The position numbers and the translations under genes are program-made. A stretch of 7,552 nt of DNA, taken from positions 1 to 7,552 of the forward strand of contig DETX01000136.1 of assembly GCA_002362145.1 (NCBI GenBank). The letters are read 5' to 3'. Origin of the DNA: Clostridiales bacterium UBA3277 (GTDB lineage: Bacteria; Bacillota; Clostridia; Oscillospirales; Oscillospiraceae). The notes under the pieces were generated by a model. The model had not been told where the DNA came from. It did not search any database and was given only the letters and a program-made list of their open reading frames with translations. Positions 1 to 6,727 of the stretch are shown here, piece by piece (position 1 is the first letter of the stretch; each line of letters starts with the position of its first letter).

Positions 1-11
1 ATGAAAGTTTT

Positions 12-1118
12 TTATGGAATATCAATATCAAAAATGTCCAGATGGACCTTTGCCATGTTTTCGATGGTGTAGGGGCGGATTTTCTCCAGGGCGGCCCGGC
101 CCATGGCCATCAGGTCCTCCCCCTCCGCCCGGGTCAGGGCTGCCGCCAGGGCAGAAACATCCCCGGTGGGCAGAATATGCCCGCTGACGTTTTCCTCCAC
201 CAGCTCCACACCCGCTACGCACCGGTCCGTGGTGATTACCGGCAGGCCGTTGGCCATGGCCTCTCCAATCACCAAGCCCCAGATGTCCTCCCGGGTGGGC
301 AGCACAAACAGGTCCGCCGCCCGGTAGTAGCTATCCAGGGTCTGCTTCTTCTGAAAGCCCACAAAGTGGACGTTTGGCAGGTCAAACTCCCTGCGCATCC
401 GGATGTACTCCTCCGTGGGCTCGCCGCCGACAATGTAGATGCCGGCCCGGGTCCCGGCCTTTGCCGCCGCCTGAAGCAGCAAATCGAAGCCCTTGCGGTG
501 GATAAACTGGCCAATGGTCAAAATGACAAGCGCTTCCTTTACGCCCAGTTCCCGGCGAAGGGCCTGCTTTTCCTCCTTCGAGGGCACCTCCGGCAGGAGC
601 TCCCCCTGGCTGATGGAGGAGAAGGGATAGATTGCGACCTTCTCCCGCCTGGCGCCGTAGTGGACCAAAAAGTCCGTCACGGTATTGCCGGTGCTGAGCC
701 AGGCGGTGGGCAGAGAAACCAGCGCTTTTTTGACAAGGTATGTCAGCTTCTTCTCTTGGCGGATGAGGCCGCCGTCCACCTCCATGTAGAAGGGAATCCT
801 CCGCAGGCGCAGGTAGAGCATGGAAAGAATCACCGTGGGATTGGAGTAGCCGCCCACCACGATGGCGTCGTAGTCCCGGTTGAGCCAGGGAAGCACATCG
901 ACGCACAGGGAGTTGGTGCCGAATTTGGCCACGCGTTTGGTCAGCGGCACCGCCCGGAAATTTCCCCGGCCCTCCACATACCAGTCGGCGCTGCGGTGGG
1001 TCTTTTCCTCCGGACGGTCGGCGAACAGCACCGTCAGATGGACGTGCCTGCCCAGCTCGTCAAAGAACCGGACCCGATAGGGCGAGGGGTAGTTGGTCAG
1101 AAACAGGATCTCTTTCAT
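12..1118 (-). CDS. Glycosyltransferase, GT4-type
   Basis: Predicted GT-B transferase that adds a sugar to the growing repeat unit from a nucleotide donor. Donor and linkage are not readable. It has 368 residues. The N-terminus is typical of the family (ILFLTNYPSPYRVRFFDEL, 4-22). A central IPFYMEVDGG (108-117) precedes the C-terminal donor domain with TIGQFIHRKGFDLLL (201-215) and IYIVGGEP (227-234). The signature is EDIWGLVIGEAMANGLPVI (277-295), where D278 and E286 occupy the two positions of the classical E-x7-E motif, so the first acidic residue is Asp. This D form recurs in transferases with an ED-x-W-G-L-V motif and need not mean loss of activity. The start is in a 4-bp overlap with licD. 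Its ribosome site (GGGTGG, about four bases away) is the weakest in the cluster, so translation may rely on coupling to licD. TAA stop. Only 11 bases follow it in the window, too few to see a terminator. Confidence 0.91.
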   Translation of the reverse strand: MKEILFLTNYPSPYRVRFFDELGRHVHLTVLFADRPEEKTHRSADWYVEGRGNFRAVPLTKRVAKFGTNSLCVDVLPWLNRDYDAIVVGGYSNPTVILSMLYLRLRRIPFYMEVDGGLIRQEKKLTYLVKKALVSLPTAWLSTGNTVTDFLVHYGARREKVAIYPFSSISQGELLPEVPSKEEKQALRRELGVKEALVILTIGQFIHRKGFDLLLQAAAKAGTRAGIYIVGGEPTEEYIRMRREFDLPNVHFVGFQKKQTLDSYYRAADLFVLPTREDIWGLVIGEAMANGLPVITTDRCVAGVELVEENVSGHILPTGDVSALAAALTRAEGEDLMAMGRAALEKIRPYTIENMAKVHLDIFDIDIP

Positions 1119-1939
1119 AGCTCCACCCCGTCTCCCAGGGAGAGCTCCTGGATCTGGTGGCGGTTTTCCCGCCGGTCTGCCGGGGGCAGCTCCATATAGT
1201 TTCCGTAGAGGGATCTCAGGCAGGCATCAAAATCCCGGGGACCCGCAAAGGTGGTGTCCTCAAAGGGATAGTCCTGCCGGTCCTCAAACCAGCTTTTTTC
1301 AAAATAATAGGTCACCGGCAGGGCACTCTGCTCATAGACCGTTTCGCTCTCCGGCGGCGCGGAAACCAGAGTGTCGTATTTTTTCGCCAGCTTTTCCTGG
1401 GTGGTGAGCAGCGCCAGGGCCTGGTAAGCGCAGTAGCCCAGCCGCTTTTTCCAGAGGATCTTTGTCCCCTCCATCCAGGGAGTATAGCCGGATTTCATCA
1501 GCTTCACCCGGAACAGGTGGAGCAGCTTTCCGGATAGGGCCCGGCGCTCAGCCTGGGCCGGGGCATAGTCCAGGGGATAGATGTCCACATAGAGGCCGTT
1601 TTCCGGCAGCCGGGCGCACTTGGCCTCCACAAAAAGGGTGCCGCGCTTTCGCACCTTGCCGAAGGGCAGGGCGTAGTTCTCATCGGTGTGCCAGTCCTGG
1701 AAGCAGTAGTCCTTCCCCAGCTTTTCCGGGGCAAGACGGCGGAATTTCTCATAGTCCGGGCGGAGCATGGCAATGTCCATGTCGTCATCCCAGGGAATGA
1801 AGCCCCGGTGGCGCACCGCGCCCAGGAACGTGCCCCGGTACAGGCAGTAGCGGATGCCGTTCTCGTCGCAGACCCGCTTGACCTCCTTGGCAATTTCCAG
1901 CAGGACCGGCTGGACTTTTTTTAACGTTTCATGATCCAT
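1115..1939 (-). CDS. LicD family phosphotransferase
   Basis: LicD proteins have a nucleotidyltransferase-like fold and transfer a phospho-substituent, classically phosphocholine from CDP-choline, to a sugar of a cell-surface glycan. Family members also act with other phospho-alcohols or sugars. It has 274 residues. The signature YRGTFLGAVRH followed by GFIPWDDDMDIAM (34-58) carries the acidic metal/catalytic cluster D51, D52, D53 and D55. GKVRKRGTLF (94-103) and the G-L-Y-V-D-I-Y-P-L-D run (115-124) are also typical of the family. No signal peptide or membrane span is evident. No licA, licB or licC homologue (choline kinase, transporter, cytidylyltransferase) is in the window, so the transferred group is unknown. 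The start overlaps the end of the polymerase gene by 11 bp, with GGAGG six bases upstream. Its TGA overlaps the ATG of the next gene (ATGA). Seven A bases in a row fall at codons 6-8. Confidence 0.9.
   Translation of the reverse strand: MDHETLKKVQPVLLEIAKEVKRVCDENGIRYCLYRGTFLGAVRHRGFIPWDDDMDIAMLRPDYEKFRRLAPEKLGKDYCFQDWHTDENYALPFGKVRKRGTLFVEAKCARLPENGLYVDIYPLDYAPAQAERRALSGKLLHLFRVKLMKSGYTPWMEGTKILWKKRLGYCAYQALALLTTQEKLAKKYDTLVSAPPESETVYEQSALPVTYYFEKSWFEDRQDYPFEDTTFAGPRDFDACLRSLYGNYMELPPADRRENRHQIQELSLGDGVEL
1121..1128 (-). promoter_or_regulatory. Weak ribosome binding site of the last glycosyltransferase gene
   Basis: GGGTGGAG on the minus strand. Its GGAG part is only two bases from the ATG and its GGGTGG part four, unlike the well-spaced AGGAGG-type sites of the other genes. 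It lies inside the end of licD. With the ATGA stop/start overlap, expression probably depends on ribosomes finishing licD. Confidence 0.45.
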
Positions 1940-3188
1940 GGCGCTCCTCCCTCCGGCGCTCCAGGGCCGGAATCACCCGCTCTGTCAGGGCCATTACCGG
2001 CAGCAGCCAGAAAAACAGGTCGGTGGTGAGATTCTGGGTGTTGAAGGATATCAGGAAAATCAGGGACAGCGAGAGATTTACCCAGAGCTTACGCTCCTTG
2101 TCCCAGACAAATATATACCAACACAGCAGATGGAGCCATCCGCCCAGGATGCCGTAGACCGCAAACTGCACCAGCGTGGAGGAGGTGTTGTTTTCCACCG
2201 CGTGGAGCACATCGGCAAAGCGGCTGCCCCAGATGGGGCTGTGAAGGAAGAAGGACGCATCCACATAGATTGCCTCCGTCCGTTCCACATAGGAATCCTG
2301 ACGGTTGACAAACTTTGCCACCACCATCTCATAGAGGGCCTCCCGCAGCCGGTTCTCCCGGACGATGCTGTAGGCGACCAGCAGCGAGAGCAGCACGATC
2401 AGCGCCAACACCAGGGCCACAATCCGCTTATCCCGGTAGAGTTTTTTGTCAAAAAACAGGACCAGGGCGAATAGCCCCAGGCAGGCCACGCCGCCGGTGG
2501 TGAAGGTGGTCAGAAGGGTCAGGGCCAGCAGGCAGCCGCAGAGCCACTGCTTCCAGGGCTTTCTCCAGGTGAGCTTATAGAAGGTCAGGTACAATGCCAG
2601 CAGCAGAAAAAACTGGTAGACCCCGGGCTCCCGGAAAATGCCGAAGTTCCGGTAGGAGATGTAGCTGACACCGCCGCAGCCCAGGAAAAAATCGTAAAAT
2701 TCAAAGCCCTGCAGGTTGAGAAAGACGGGAAACCGCAAAATTCCCCTGTCCGCCAGCAGCCGAAGGCCGTAATTTGCCAAAACAGAATAGGCGCCAAGCC
2801 CCGTCATGACAAGGACATAGGCCCGGCCCAGCTGCTCCGCGGTGAGAAAAAACGTCAGGAAAATGGAGAACCAGACACAGATAAGCACCGTGAAATACAT
2901 GAGCTGCCAGTCCCGCTTGATTATCATGGGAAGAAGCAGCACCGCGGCGCACACCAGGGCAAATATGAGCCGCCTGTCCGTCAGAATCTCCCGCCAGGAC
3001 CGGAAATTCCGGACACAGAAAGCAGCAAAGATCACCCCCATGACCCCCAGCATGAGAAACTGGGACTTGTAAAAGCCCAGGCGGCTCAGGGTATACATGG
3101 TGGACCGGGACAGATACAGCAGGGCAAGAATGCCCAGGCCCAGAAGGACCTTGGCTGCCTTATGATTGGGAAAGGGGTAGCGTTTCAT
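1929..3188 (-). CDS. Wzy-like polysaccharide polymerase (O-antigen ligase/polymerase type membrane protein)
   Basis: Likely polymerises lipid-linked repeat units on the outer face of the cytoplasmic membrane. It has 419 residues, strongly hydrophobic, with about 11 spans by eye: near 11-27, 43-60, 73-91, 97-116, 122-140, 187-204, 213-229, 231-247, 255-274, 335-360 and 366-403 (the last may be two). A large hydrophilic loop at about 275-334 is consistent with Wzy topology. The NFGIFREPGVYQ stretch (181-192) and the later N-T-S-S-T-L-V-Q with YGILGG (334-350) recall Gram-positive Wzy proteins, where R-x-P-G-type segments recur. Sequence conservation in this family is low, so polymerase is called from topology, these motifs and context. 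A WaaL-type ligase is the main alternative. The ATG is in a 4-bp ATGA overlap with the preceding stop, with AAAGGAG eight bases upstream. The C-terminus is a charged Arg/Glu tail. Confidence 0.85.
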   Translation of the reverse strand: MKRYPFPNHKAAKVLLGLGILALLYLSRSTMYTLSRLGFYKSQFLMLGVMGVIFAAFCVRNFRSWREILTDRRLIFALVCAAVLLLPMIIKRDWQLMYFTVLICVWFSIFLTFFLTAEQLGRAYVLVMTGLGAYSVLANYGLRLLADRGILRFPVFLNLQGFEFYDFFLGCGGVSYISYRNFGIFREPGVYQFFLLLALYLTFYKLTWRKPWKQWLCGCLLALTLLTTFTTGGVACLGLFALVLFFDKKLYRDKRIVALVLALIVLLSLLVAYSIVRENRLREALYEMVVAKFVNRQDSYVERTEAIYVDASFFLHSPIWGSRFADVLHAVENNTSSTLVQFAVYGILGGWLHLLCWYIFVWDKERKLWVNLSLSLIFLISFNTQNLTTDLFFWLLPVMALTERVIPALERRREERHGS

Positions 3189-4294
3189 GGGGCATACTCC
3201 TTTGTCAGCTTCTGTATGGCGGCTAGCAGGTGCTCCGGTCCCCGGTCCACAGAAAGGCCGCCGAACCGCTCCACCACCTCTTCACAGGCGGTGCCCCGGT
3301 AGACGATGGCCTGGGTGCCGCAGCAGCGGGCCTCCAGGACGGTCATGCCGAAGGTCTCCTCCACGCTTGGGTTTACATAAACATCCGCGGCAGTGTATAT
3401 CTGGGCCAGCTGGCAGGCGTCCGCCGTCCGGGGAAGGCCCAAAATGGAATCGGGCAGGCTGTCGATCTGGGCCTTGCTCAGGCCCACCAGGACGATTTTG
3501 TAGTCCTCCGGCAGCATGGCGGCCAGGGCGATAAAGTCCTCCAAGCCCTTTCTCCGGTCCCAGACGCTGGCCACGCCCAGGACGATTTTTTTCTCCGTAA
3601 GCCCATGGCGTTCCCGGAAATCTCCGGGGGTGGGACGGAAAATCTCCCGGTTGACCGGATTTTCGTGGACCTCAATGGGATATTCCCCCAGAAAGCTCTG
3701 GCTGACCCGGTCCTTCAGCCACTGGGAGGGAACCACCAGGGACAGGTTGGGGATGCCCGTAAAGAGGGCTTTTTTCTTTTTGTAGTTTTCGCTGCTCCCG
3801 TCCAGAAGGAGGCTCTTCGGGTACTCCCCCTTTTGGGGGCAGTGATGGCAGCCGGTTTTCCAGCGGTCACAGCCCACGTAATCAAAATACGCGCAGTGGC
3901 CAGTGAAGGCCCAGCAGTCGTGGAGGGTCCAGATAATCCTCTTGCCGCAGACGGCAAGATAGGAAAGCAGCTCCCGGATGTTGATGTAGTAGCCGTGGAG
4001 GTTATGCAGCCAGATCACGTCCGGGTCGTACTGCCGCACCCAGGCGAGAAATCTCCGGGTGGCCCCCCGGGAGGAAAAGCCCATGTCATCCAAGAGCCGG
4101 GCTTCCAGGCCGTGGAGGCGGGTATTGAGCTTTCCGCCGATGAACACGGTGCGGACGTCCGGGCAGTGGCTTTCATAACGGCCAAAGGCGAGGACACACT
4201 CATGGCCCTGGGCCGTCAGCTCCCGGCACTGGTCCGCGGCGATTCTTCCGGTGCTGCCGAAGCCCGCCACAGAATTGATAAACAGGTACTTCAT
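3185..4294 (-). CDS. Glycosyltransferase, GT4-type (WcaC-like, cysteine-cluster subgroup)
   Basis: Predicted cytoplasmic or membrane-associated transferase that adds one sugar from a nucleotide donor to the lipid-linked repeat unit. It has 369 residues in two Rossmann-like halves (GT-B). The N-terminal half has a glycine/serine loop at 10-16 (AGFGSTG) and the LHDCWAFTGHC motif at 124-134. The C-terminal half has SVWDRRKG at 243-250 (donor phosphate region) and the E-x7-E signature at E313 and E321 in VEETFGMTVLE. C127, C134, C142, C149 and C152 form a cluster often seen in this subgroup, which includes colanic-acid WcaC. It could bind metal or be structural. Donor, acceptor and linkage cannot be read from sequence. 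The capEFG cassette just upstream makes L-FucNAc one candidate donor, but this is only inference. It starts 36 bp after capG with a strong ribosome site, and its TGA overlaps the ATG of the next gene. Confidence 0.9.
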   Translation of the reverse strand: MKYLFINSVAGFGSTGRIAADQCRELTAQGHECVLAFGRYESHCPDVRTVFIGGKLNTRLHGLEARLLDDMGFSSRGATRRFLAWVRQYDPDVIWLHNLHGYYINIRELLSYLAVCGKRIIWTLHDCWAFTGHCAYFDYVGCDRWKTGCHHCPQKGEYPKSLLLDGSSENYKKKKALFTGIPNLSLVVPSQWLKDRVSQSFLGEYPIEVHENPVNREIFRPTPGDFRERHGLTEKKIVLGVASVWDRRKGLEDFIALAAMLPEDYKIVLVGLSKAQIDSLPDSILGLPRTADACQLAQIYTAADVYVNPSVEETFGMTVLEARCCGTQAIVYRGTACEEVVERFGGLSVDRGPEHLLAAIQKLTKEYAP

Positions 4295-4301
4295 GTCCTC
4301 G

Positions 4302-4309
4302 CCTCCTTT
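4302..4309 (-). promoter_or_regulatory. Ribosome binding site of the WcaC-like glycosyltransferase gene
   Basis: AAAGGAGG on the minus strand, seven bases before the ATG at 4294-4292. It lies in the 36-bp gap after capG, the longest gap in the window. The gap has no evident hairpin followed by a T-run and no room for a convincing promoter, so transcription probably continues through it. Confidence 0.7.
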
Positions 4310-4330
4310 GTTTTTGGAAATCGGAGTCCC

Positions 4331-5515
4331 TTAATCCTTCCGCCAGACCATTTTGTCCACCACGCCGGTGTAGGACTGGATGATCTTGACCACCTTCGTG
4401 GAGACGTTCTCCTCCACATAGTCCGGCACGGGGATGCCGAAGTCCCCATTGCGGTTCATCTCCACCGCCGTGTCCACGGCCTGGAGCAGATGATCGCAGT
4501 CGATGCCCGCCAGGACAAAGCAGGCCTTGTCCAGGGCCTCCGGCCGCTCGGTGGAGGTGCGGATGCACACCGCCGGGAAGGGATGCCCCACGCTGGTGAA
4601 GAAGCTGCTCTCCTCCGGGAGGGTTCCGGAGTCGGACACCACGGCGAAGGCGTTCATTTGCAGGCAGTTATAATCATGGAAGCCCAGGGGCTCATGCTGG
4701 ATGACCCGGCTGTCCAGCCGGAAGCCGCTCTGCTCCAACCGCTTCCGGGATCGGGGATGGCAGGAATAGAGGATGGGCATATCGTATTTCTCCGCCATGG
4801 CATTGACGGCGGTGAACAGGGACAGGAAGTTCTTCTCCGTGTCAATATTCTCCTCCCGGTGGGCGGAGAGGAGGATGTACTTTCCCTTTTGAAGGCCCAG
4901 CCGGGCGTGAACGTCGGAGGCCTCAATGGCCGCCAGATTTTCGTGGAGGACCTCCGCCATGGGAGAGCCGGTGACGTACACCCGCTCCTTGGGCAGGCCA
5001 CACTCGTGGAGGTATTTTCTCGCGTGCTCGGAATAGGCAAGGTTTACGTCGGAGATGATGTCCACAATCCGGCGGTTGGTCTCCTCGGGGAGGCACTCGT
5101 CCTTGCAGCGGTTTCCGGCCTCCATGTGGAACACCGGGATGTGGAGCCGCTTGGCGGGGATGGCGGAGAGACAGGAATTGGTATCTCCCAGAATCAGCAC
5201 CGCGTCGGGCTTGACGGATGCCATGAGCTTATAGGCGCAATTGATGATATTGCCCACGGTGGCGCCCAGATCGTCCCCCACGGCGTTCATGTACACATCC
5301 GGTTCCCGAAGGCCCAGGTCCCGGAAGAAAATGCCGTTGAGGTTATAGTCGTAGTTCTGCCCCGTGTGGGCCAGCAGGCAGTCAAAGTACCGGCGGCATT
5401 TTTTGATAACCGCCGCCAGCCGGATGATCTCCGGCCGGGTGCCTACCAGGATCAGCAGCTTCAGTTTTCCGTTTCCGGCAAAGGAAACGTCAGAATAATT
5501 AAGTTTCATTTCCAT
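4331..5515 (-). CDS. capG: Non-hydrolysing UDP-N-acetyl sugar 2-epimerase, CapG/FnlC (WecB family)
   Basis: Last step to UDP-L-FucNAc: C2 epimerisation of UDP-N-acetyl-6-deoxy-L-talosamine, by analogy with CapG/FnlC. It is a cytoplasmic two-domain GT-B-like fold of 394 residues. Visible WecB-family motifs are VGTRPEIIRLA (24-34), HTGQNYDY (50-57), GDTNS with D111, HMEAGNR with E132, LPEETNR with E144/E145, SAHREENI with H219, SDSGTLPEE (294-302) and IRTSTERPEA (318-327). D111, E132, E144/E145 and H219 match the positions considered catalytic in WecB. The gene alone could be read as a plain UDP-GlcNAc 2-epimerase, but the capE-capF-capG order makes the FucNAc role much more likely. The start at the first ATG is favoured over a second ATG two codons on, because AGGAGGT sits six bases before it. 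This leaves about 15 residues ahead of the usual family start, in AT-richer sequence. TAA stop. Confidence 0.93.
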   Translation of the reverse strand: MEMKLNYSDVSFAGNGKLKLLILVGTRPEIIRLAAVIKKCRRYFDCLLAHTGQNYDYNLNGIFFRDLGLREPDVYMNAVGDDLGATVGNIINCAYKLMASVKPDAVLILGDTNSCLSAIPAKRLHIPVFHMEAGNRCKDECLPEETNRRIVDIISDVNLAYSEHARKYLHECGLPKERVYVTGSPMAEVLHENLAAIEASDVHARLGLQKGKYILLSAHREENIDTEKNFLSLFTAVNAMAEKYDMPILYSCHPRSRKRLEQSGFRLDSRVIQHEPLGFHDYNCLQMNAFAVVSDSGTLPEESSFFTSVGHPFPAVCIRTSTERPEALDKACFVLAGIDCDHLLQAVDTAVEMNRNGDFGIPVPDYVEENVSTKVVKIIQSYTGVVDKMVWRKD

Positions 5516-5517
5516 GT

Positions 5518-6717
5518 TCAGACCTCCTCATGGAAGGTGTCCGGTTTTTGGGGATCAAAGCATTCGCTGGCCCACATCAGGGTCACCAGGTCCTCGGTAT
5601 CGGAGAGGTTGATGATGTTGTGGGTATAGCCCGGAAGCATATGAACGGCCTCGATGTGATCCCCGGAGACCTCGAAGTCCCAGATTTCATCGCTGCCCAG
5701 CCGGCGCTGCTGAATCAGGCCGTGGCCGGAGACCACAATGAAAAATTCCCACTTGGTGTGGTGCCAGTGCTGGCCCTTGGTGACGCCGGGCTTGGAGATG
5801 TTCACGCTGAACTGCCCGCAGTCTCCCGTCCGCAGAAGCTCCGTAAAGCTGCCCCGGCTGTCCACGTTCATCCTCAGGGGGAAGGCGGTTTTCTCCTTGG
5901 GCAGATAGCATAAATAGGTGGCATAGAGCTTCTTTTCCAGGCTCCCTTCGGGGGCGCTGGGCATGAGCAGGGTCTGGGGCTGGGCCTTGAAGGTATCCAG
6001 CATACGGACGATCTCCCCCAGAGTCGCCCTGTGGGTCACCGGGGCGGCGCAGAAGCGGCCCTCCCCGCAAAACACAGTGTTCACACCGTCAAACTCACAG
6101 TGGTGTGCCTTTCCCTCCAGGGCATCCAGCATCTCCTCCACCAGATCGTCGATGTAGAGCAGCTCCAGCTCCACCTTGGGGTCGCTGACGGTGATGGGAA
6201 GGTCATGGGCGTAGTTATGGCAGAAGGTGGCCACCACCGAGTTGTAATTCGGGCGGCACCACTTGCCGAAGAGATTGGGAAAGCGGTAGACGAGAACCTG
6301 GGCCCCGGTTTCGGCGGCGTAGGAGAAGAACAGCTCCTCCCCTGCCTTCTTGCTCCGGCCGTACTCGCTGCCGGCAAAGCGCCCTTGCAGCGTGGCCTGG
6401 ATGGAGGAGGAGAGCATGACGGGGCAGGTATTGTTATGCTTTTTCAGGGTGCTCAGCAGCGTGGAAGCAAAGCCGAAGTTGCCCTTCATGAAGTCCGCCT
6501 GGTCCTTCGGGCGGTTGACACCGGCCAGGTTGAACACGAAGTCCGCCTTCTCGCAGGCGGTTTCCAGTAGGGATTCCGGGCTGTTCCGGTCGTAGAGGTA
6601 GAGCTCTCCGATGGCAAGGTTCGGACGGGTCCGGTCCTTCCCGTCCCGGAGGGCCTCCAGGGCGGCGGTCAGATTCTTTCCCACAAAACCGGCCGCGCCG
6701 GTGATCAAAATGTTCAT
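5518..6717 (-). CDS. capF: Bifunctional UDP-sugar 4-reductase / cupin 3-epimerase, CapF/FnlB-like
   Basis: Second step to UDP-L-FucNAc. In CapF proteins the C-terminal cupin epimerises C3 of the CapE product and the N-terminal SDR domain reduces the 4-keto group with NADPH, giving UDP-N-acetyl-6-deoxy-L-talosamine. The SDR domain spans about residues 1-270, with the nucleotide loop GAAGFVG at 7-13, FNLAGVNRP at 62-70, serines at 103-105 and the catalytic pair Y119-x3-K123. The cupin spans about 280-390. The likely metal ligands H317, H319 or H320, E324 and H365 are all present, so both halves look active. At 399 residues it is about 30 longer than Staphylococcus aureus CapF (369 from memory). 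The start is supported by GAGGAG six bases upstream, and this ribosome site runs into the capE stop codon. It lies 10 bp after capE and 2 bp before capG. The SDR-cupin fusion points to FucNAc rather than L-QuiNAc, whose pathway uses a separate RmlD-like reductase. Confidence 0.94.
   Translation of the reverse strand: MNILITGAAGFVGKNLTAALEALRDGKDRTRPNLAIGELYLYDRNSPESLLETACEKADFVFNLAGVNRPKDQADFMKGNFGFASTLLSTLKKHNNTCPVMLSSSIQATLQGRFAGSEYGRSKKAGEELFFSYAAETGAQVLVYRFPNLFGKWCRPNYNSVVATFCHNYAHDLPITVSDPKVELELLYIDDLVEEMLDALEGKAHHCEFDGVNTVFCGEGRFCAAPVTHRATLGEIVRMLDTFKAQPQTLLMPSAPEGSLEKKLYATYLCYLPKEKTAFPLRMNVDSRGSFTELLRTGDCGQFSVNISKPGVTKGQHWHHTKWEFFIVVSGHGLIQQRRLGSDEIWDFEVSGDHIEAVHMLPGYTHNIINLSDTEDLVTLMWASECFDPQKPDTFHEEV
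5522..5528 (-). promoter_or_regulatory. Ribosome binding site of capG that decides its start
   Basis: A perfect AGGAGGT on the minus strand, six bases before the ATG at 5515-5513. The alternative in-frame ATG at 5509-5507 would be twelve bases away, which is less favourable. The site lies inside the last codons of capF (Glu-Glu-Val), and the capF TGA is two bases before the capG ATG, so the two genes are probably translationally coupled. Confidence 0.75.
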
Positions 6718-6727
6718 AGTACGCTCC

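Noticed and set aside
1..11. ATG at position 1 on the plus strand as a gene start
   Set aside because: The frame runs into a stop within a few codons and is antisense to the cluster. The 11 bases downstream of the last stop are too few to interpret.
42..1199. A 385-codon open frame on the plus strand opposite the last glycosyltransferase
   Set aside because: Same cause: it mirrors the codon pattern of the minus-strand gene and shows no recognisable domain.
2441..2457. Near-perfect palindrome GTTTTTTG-t-CAAAAAAC
   Set aside because: It lies inside the polymerase gene and is fully explained by the codons for Phe-Phe-Asp-Lys-Lys. The one-base centre cannot form a hairpin loop, and nothing nearby suggests an operator.
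4295..4330. Possible terminator or promoter in the 36-bp gap between capG and the next gene
   Set aside because: No stem-loop followed by a T-run on the minus strand and no spaced -35/-10 pair is visible. The gap mainly holds a ribosome binding site.
3230..5629. A 799-codon open frame on the plus strand across the glycosyltransferase, capG and the end of capF
   Set aside because: It is antisense to three clear genes. It resembles no family I recognise, has low-complexity composition and crosses gene boundaries. Such frames arise readily opposite GC-rich genes with strong codon bias.
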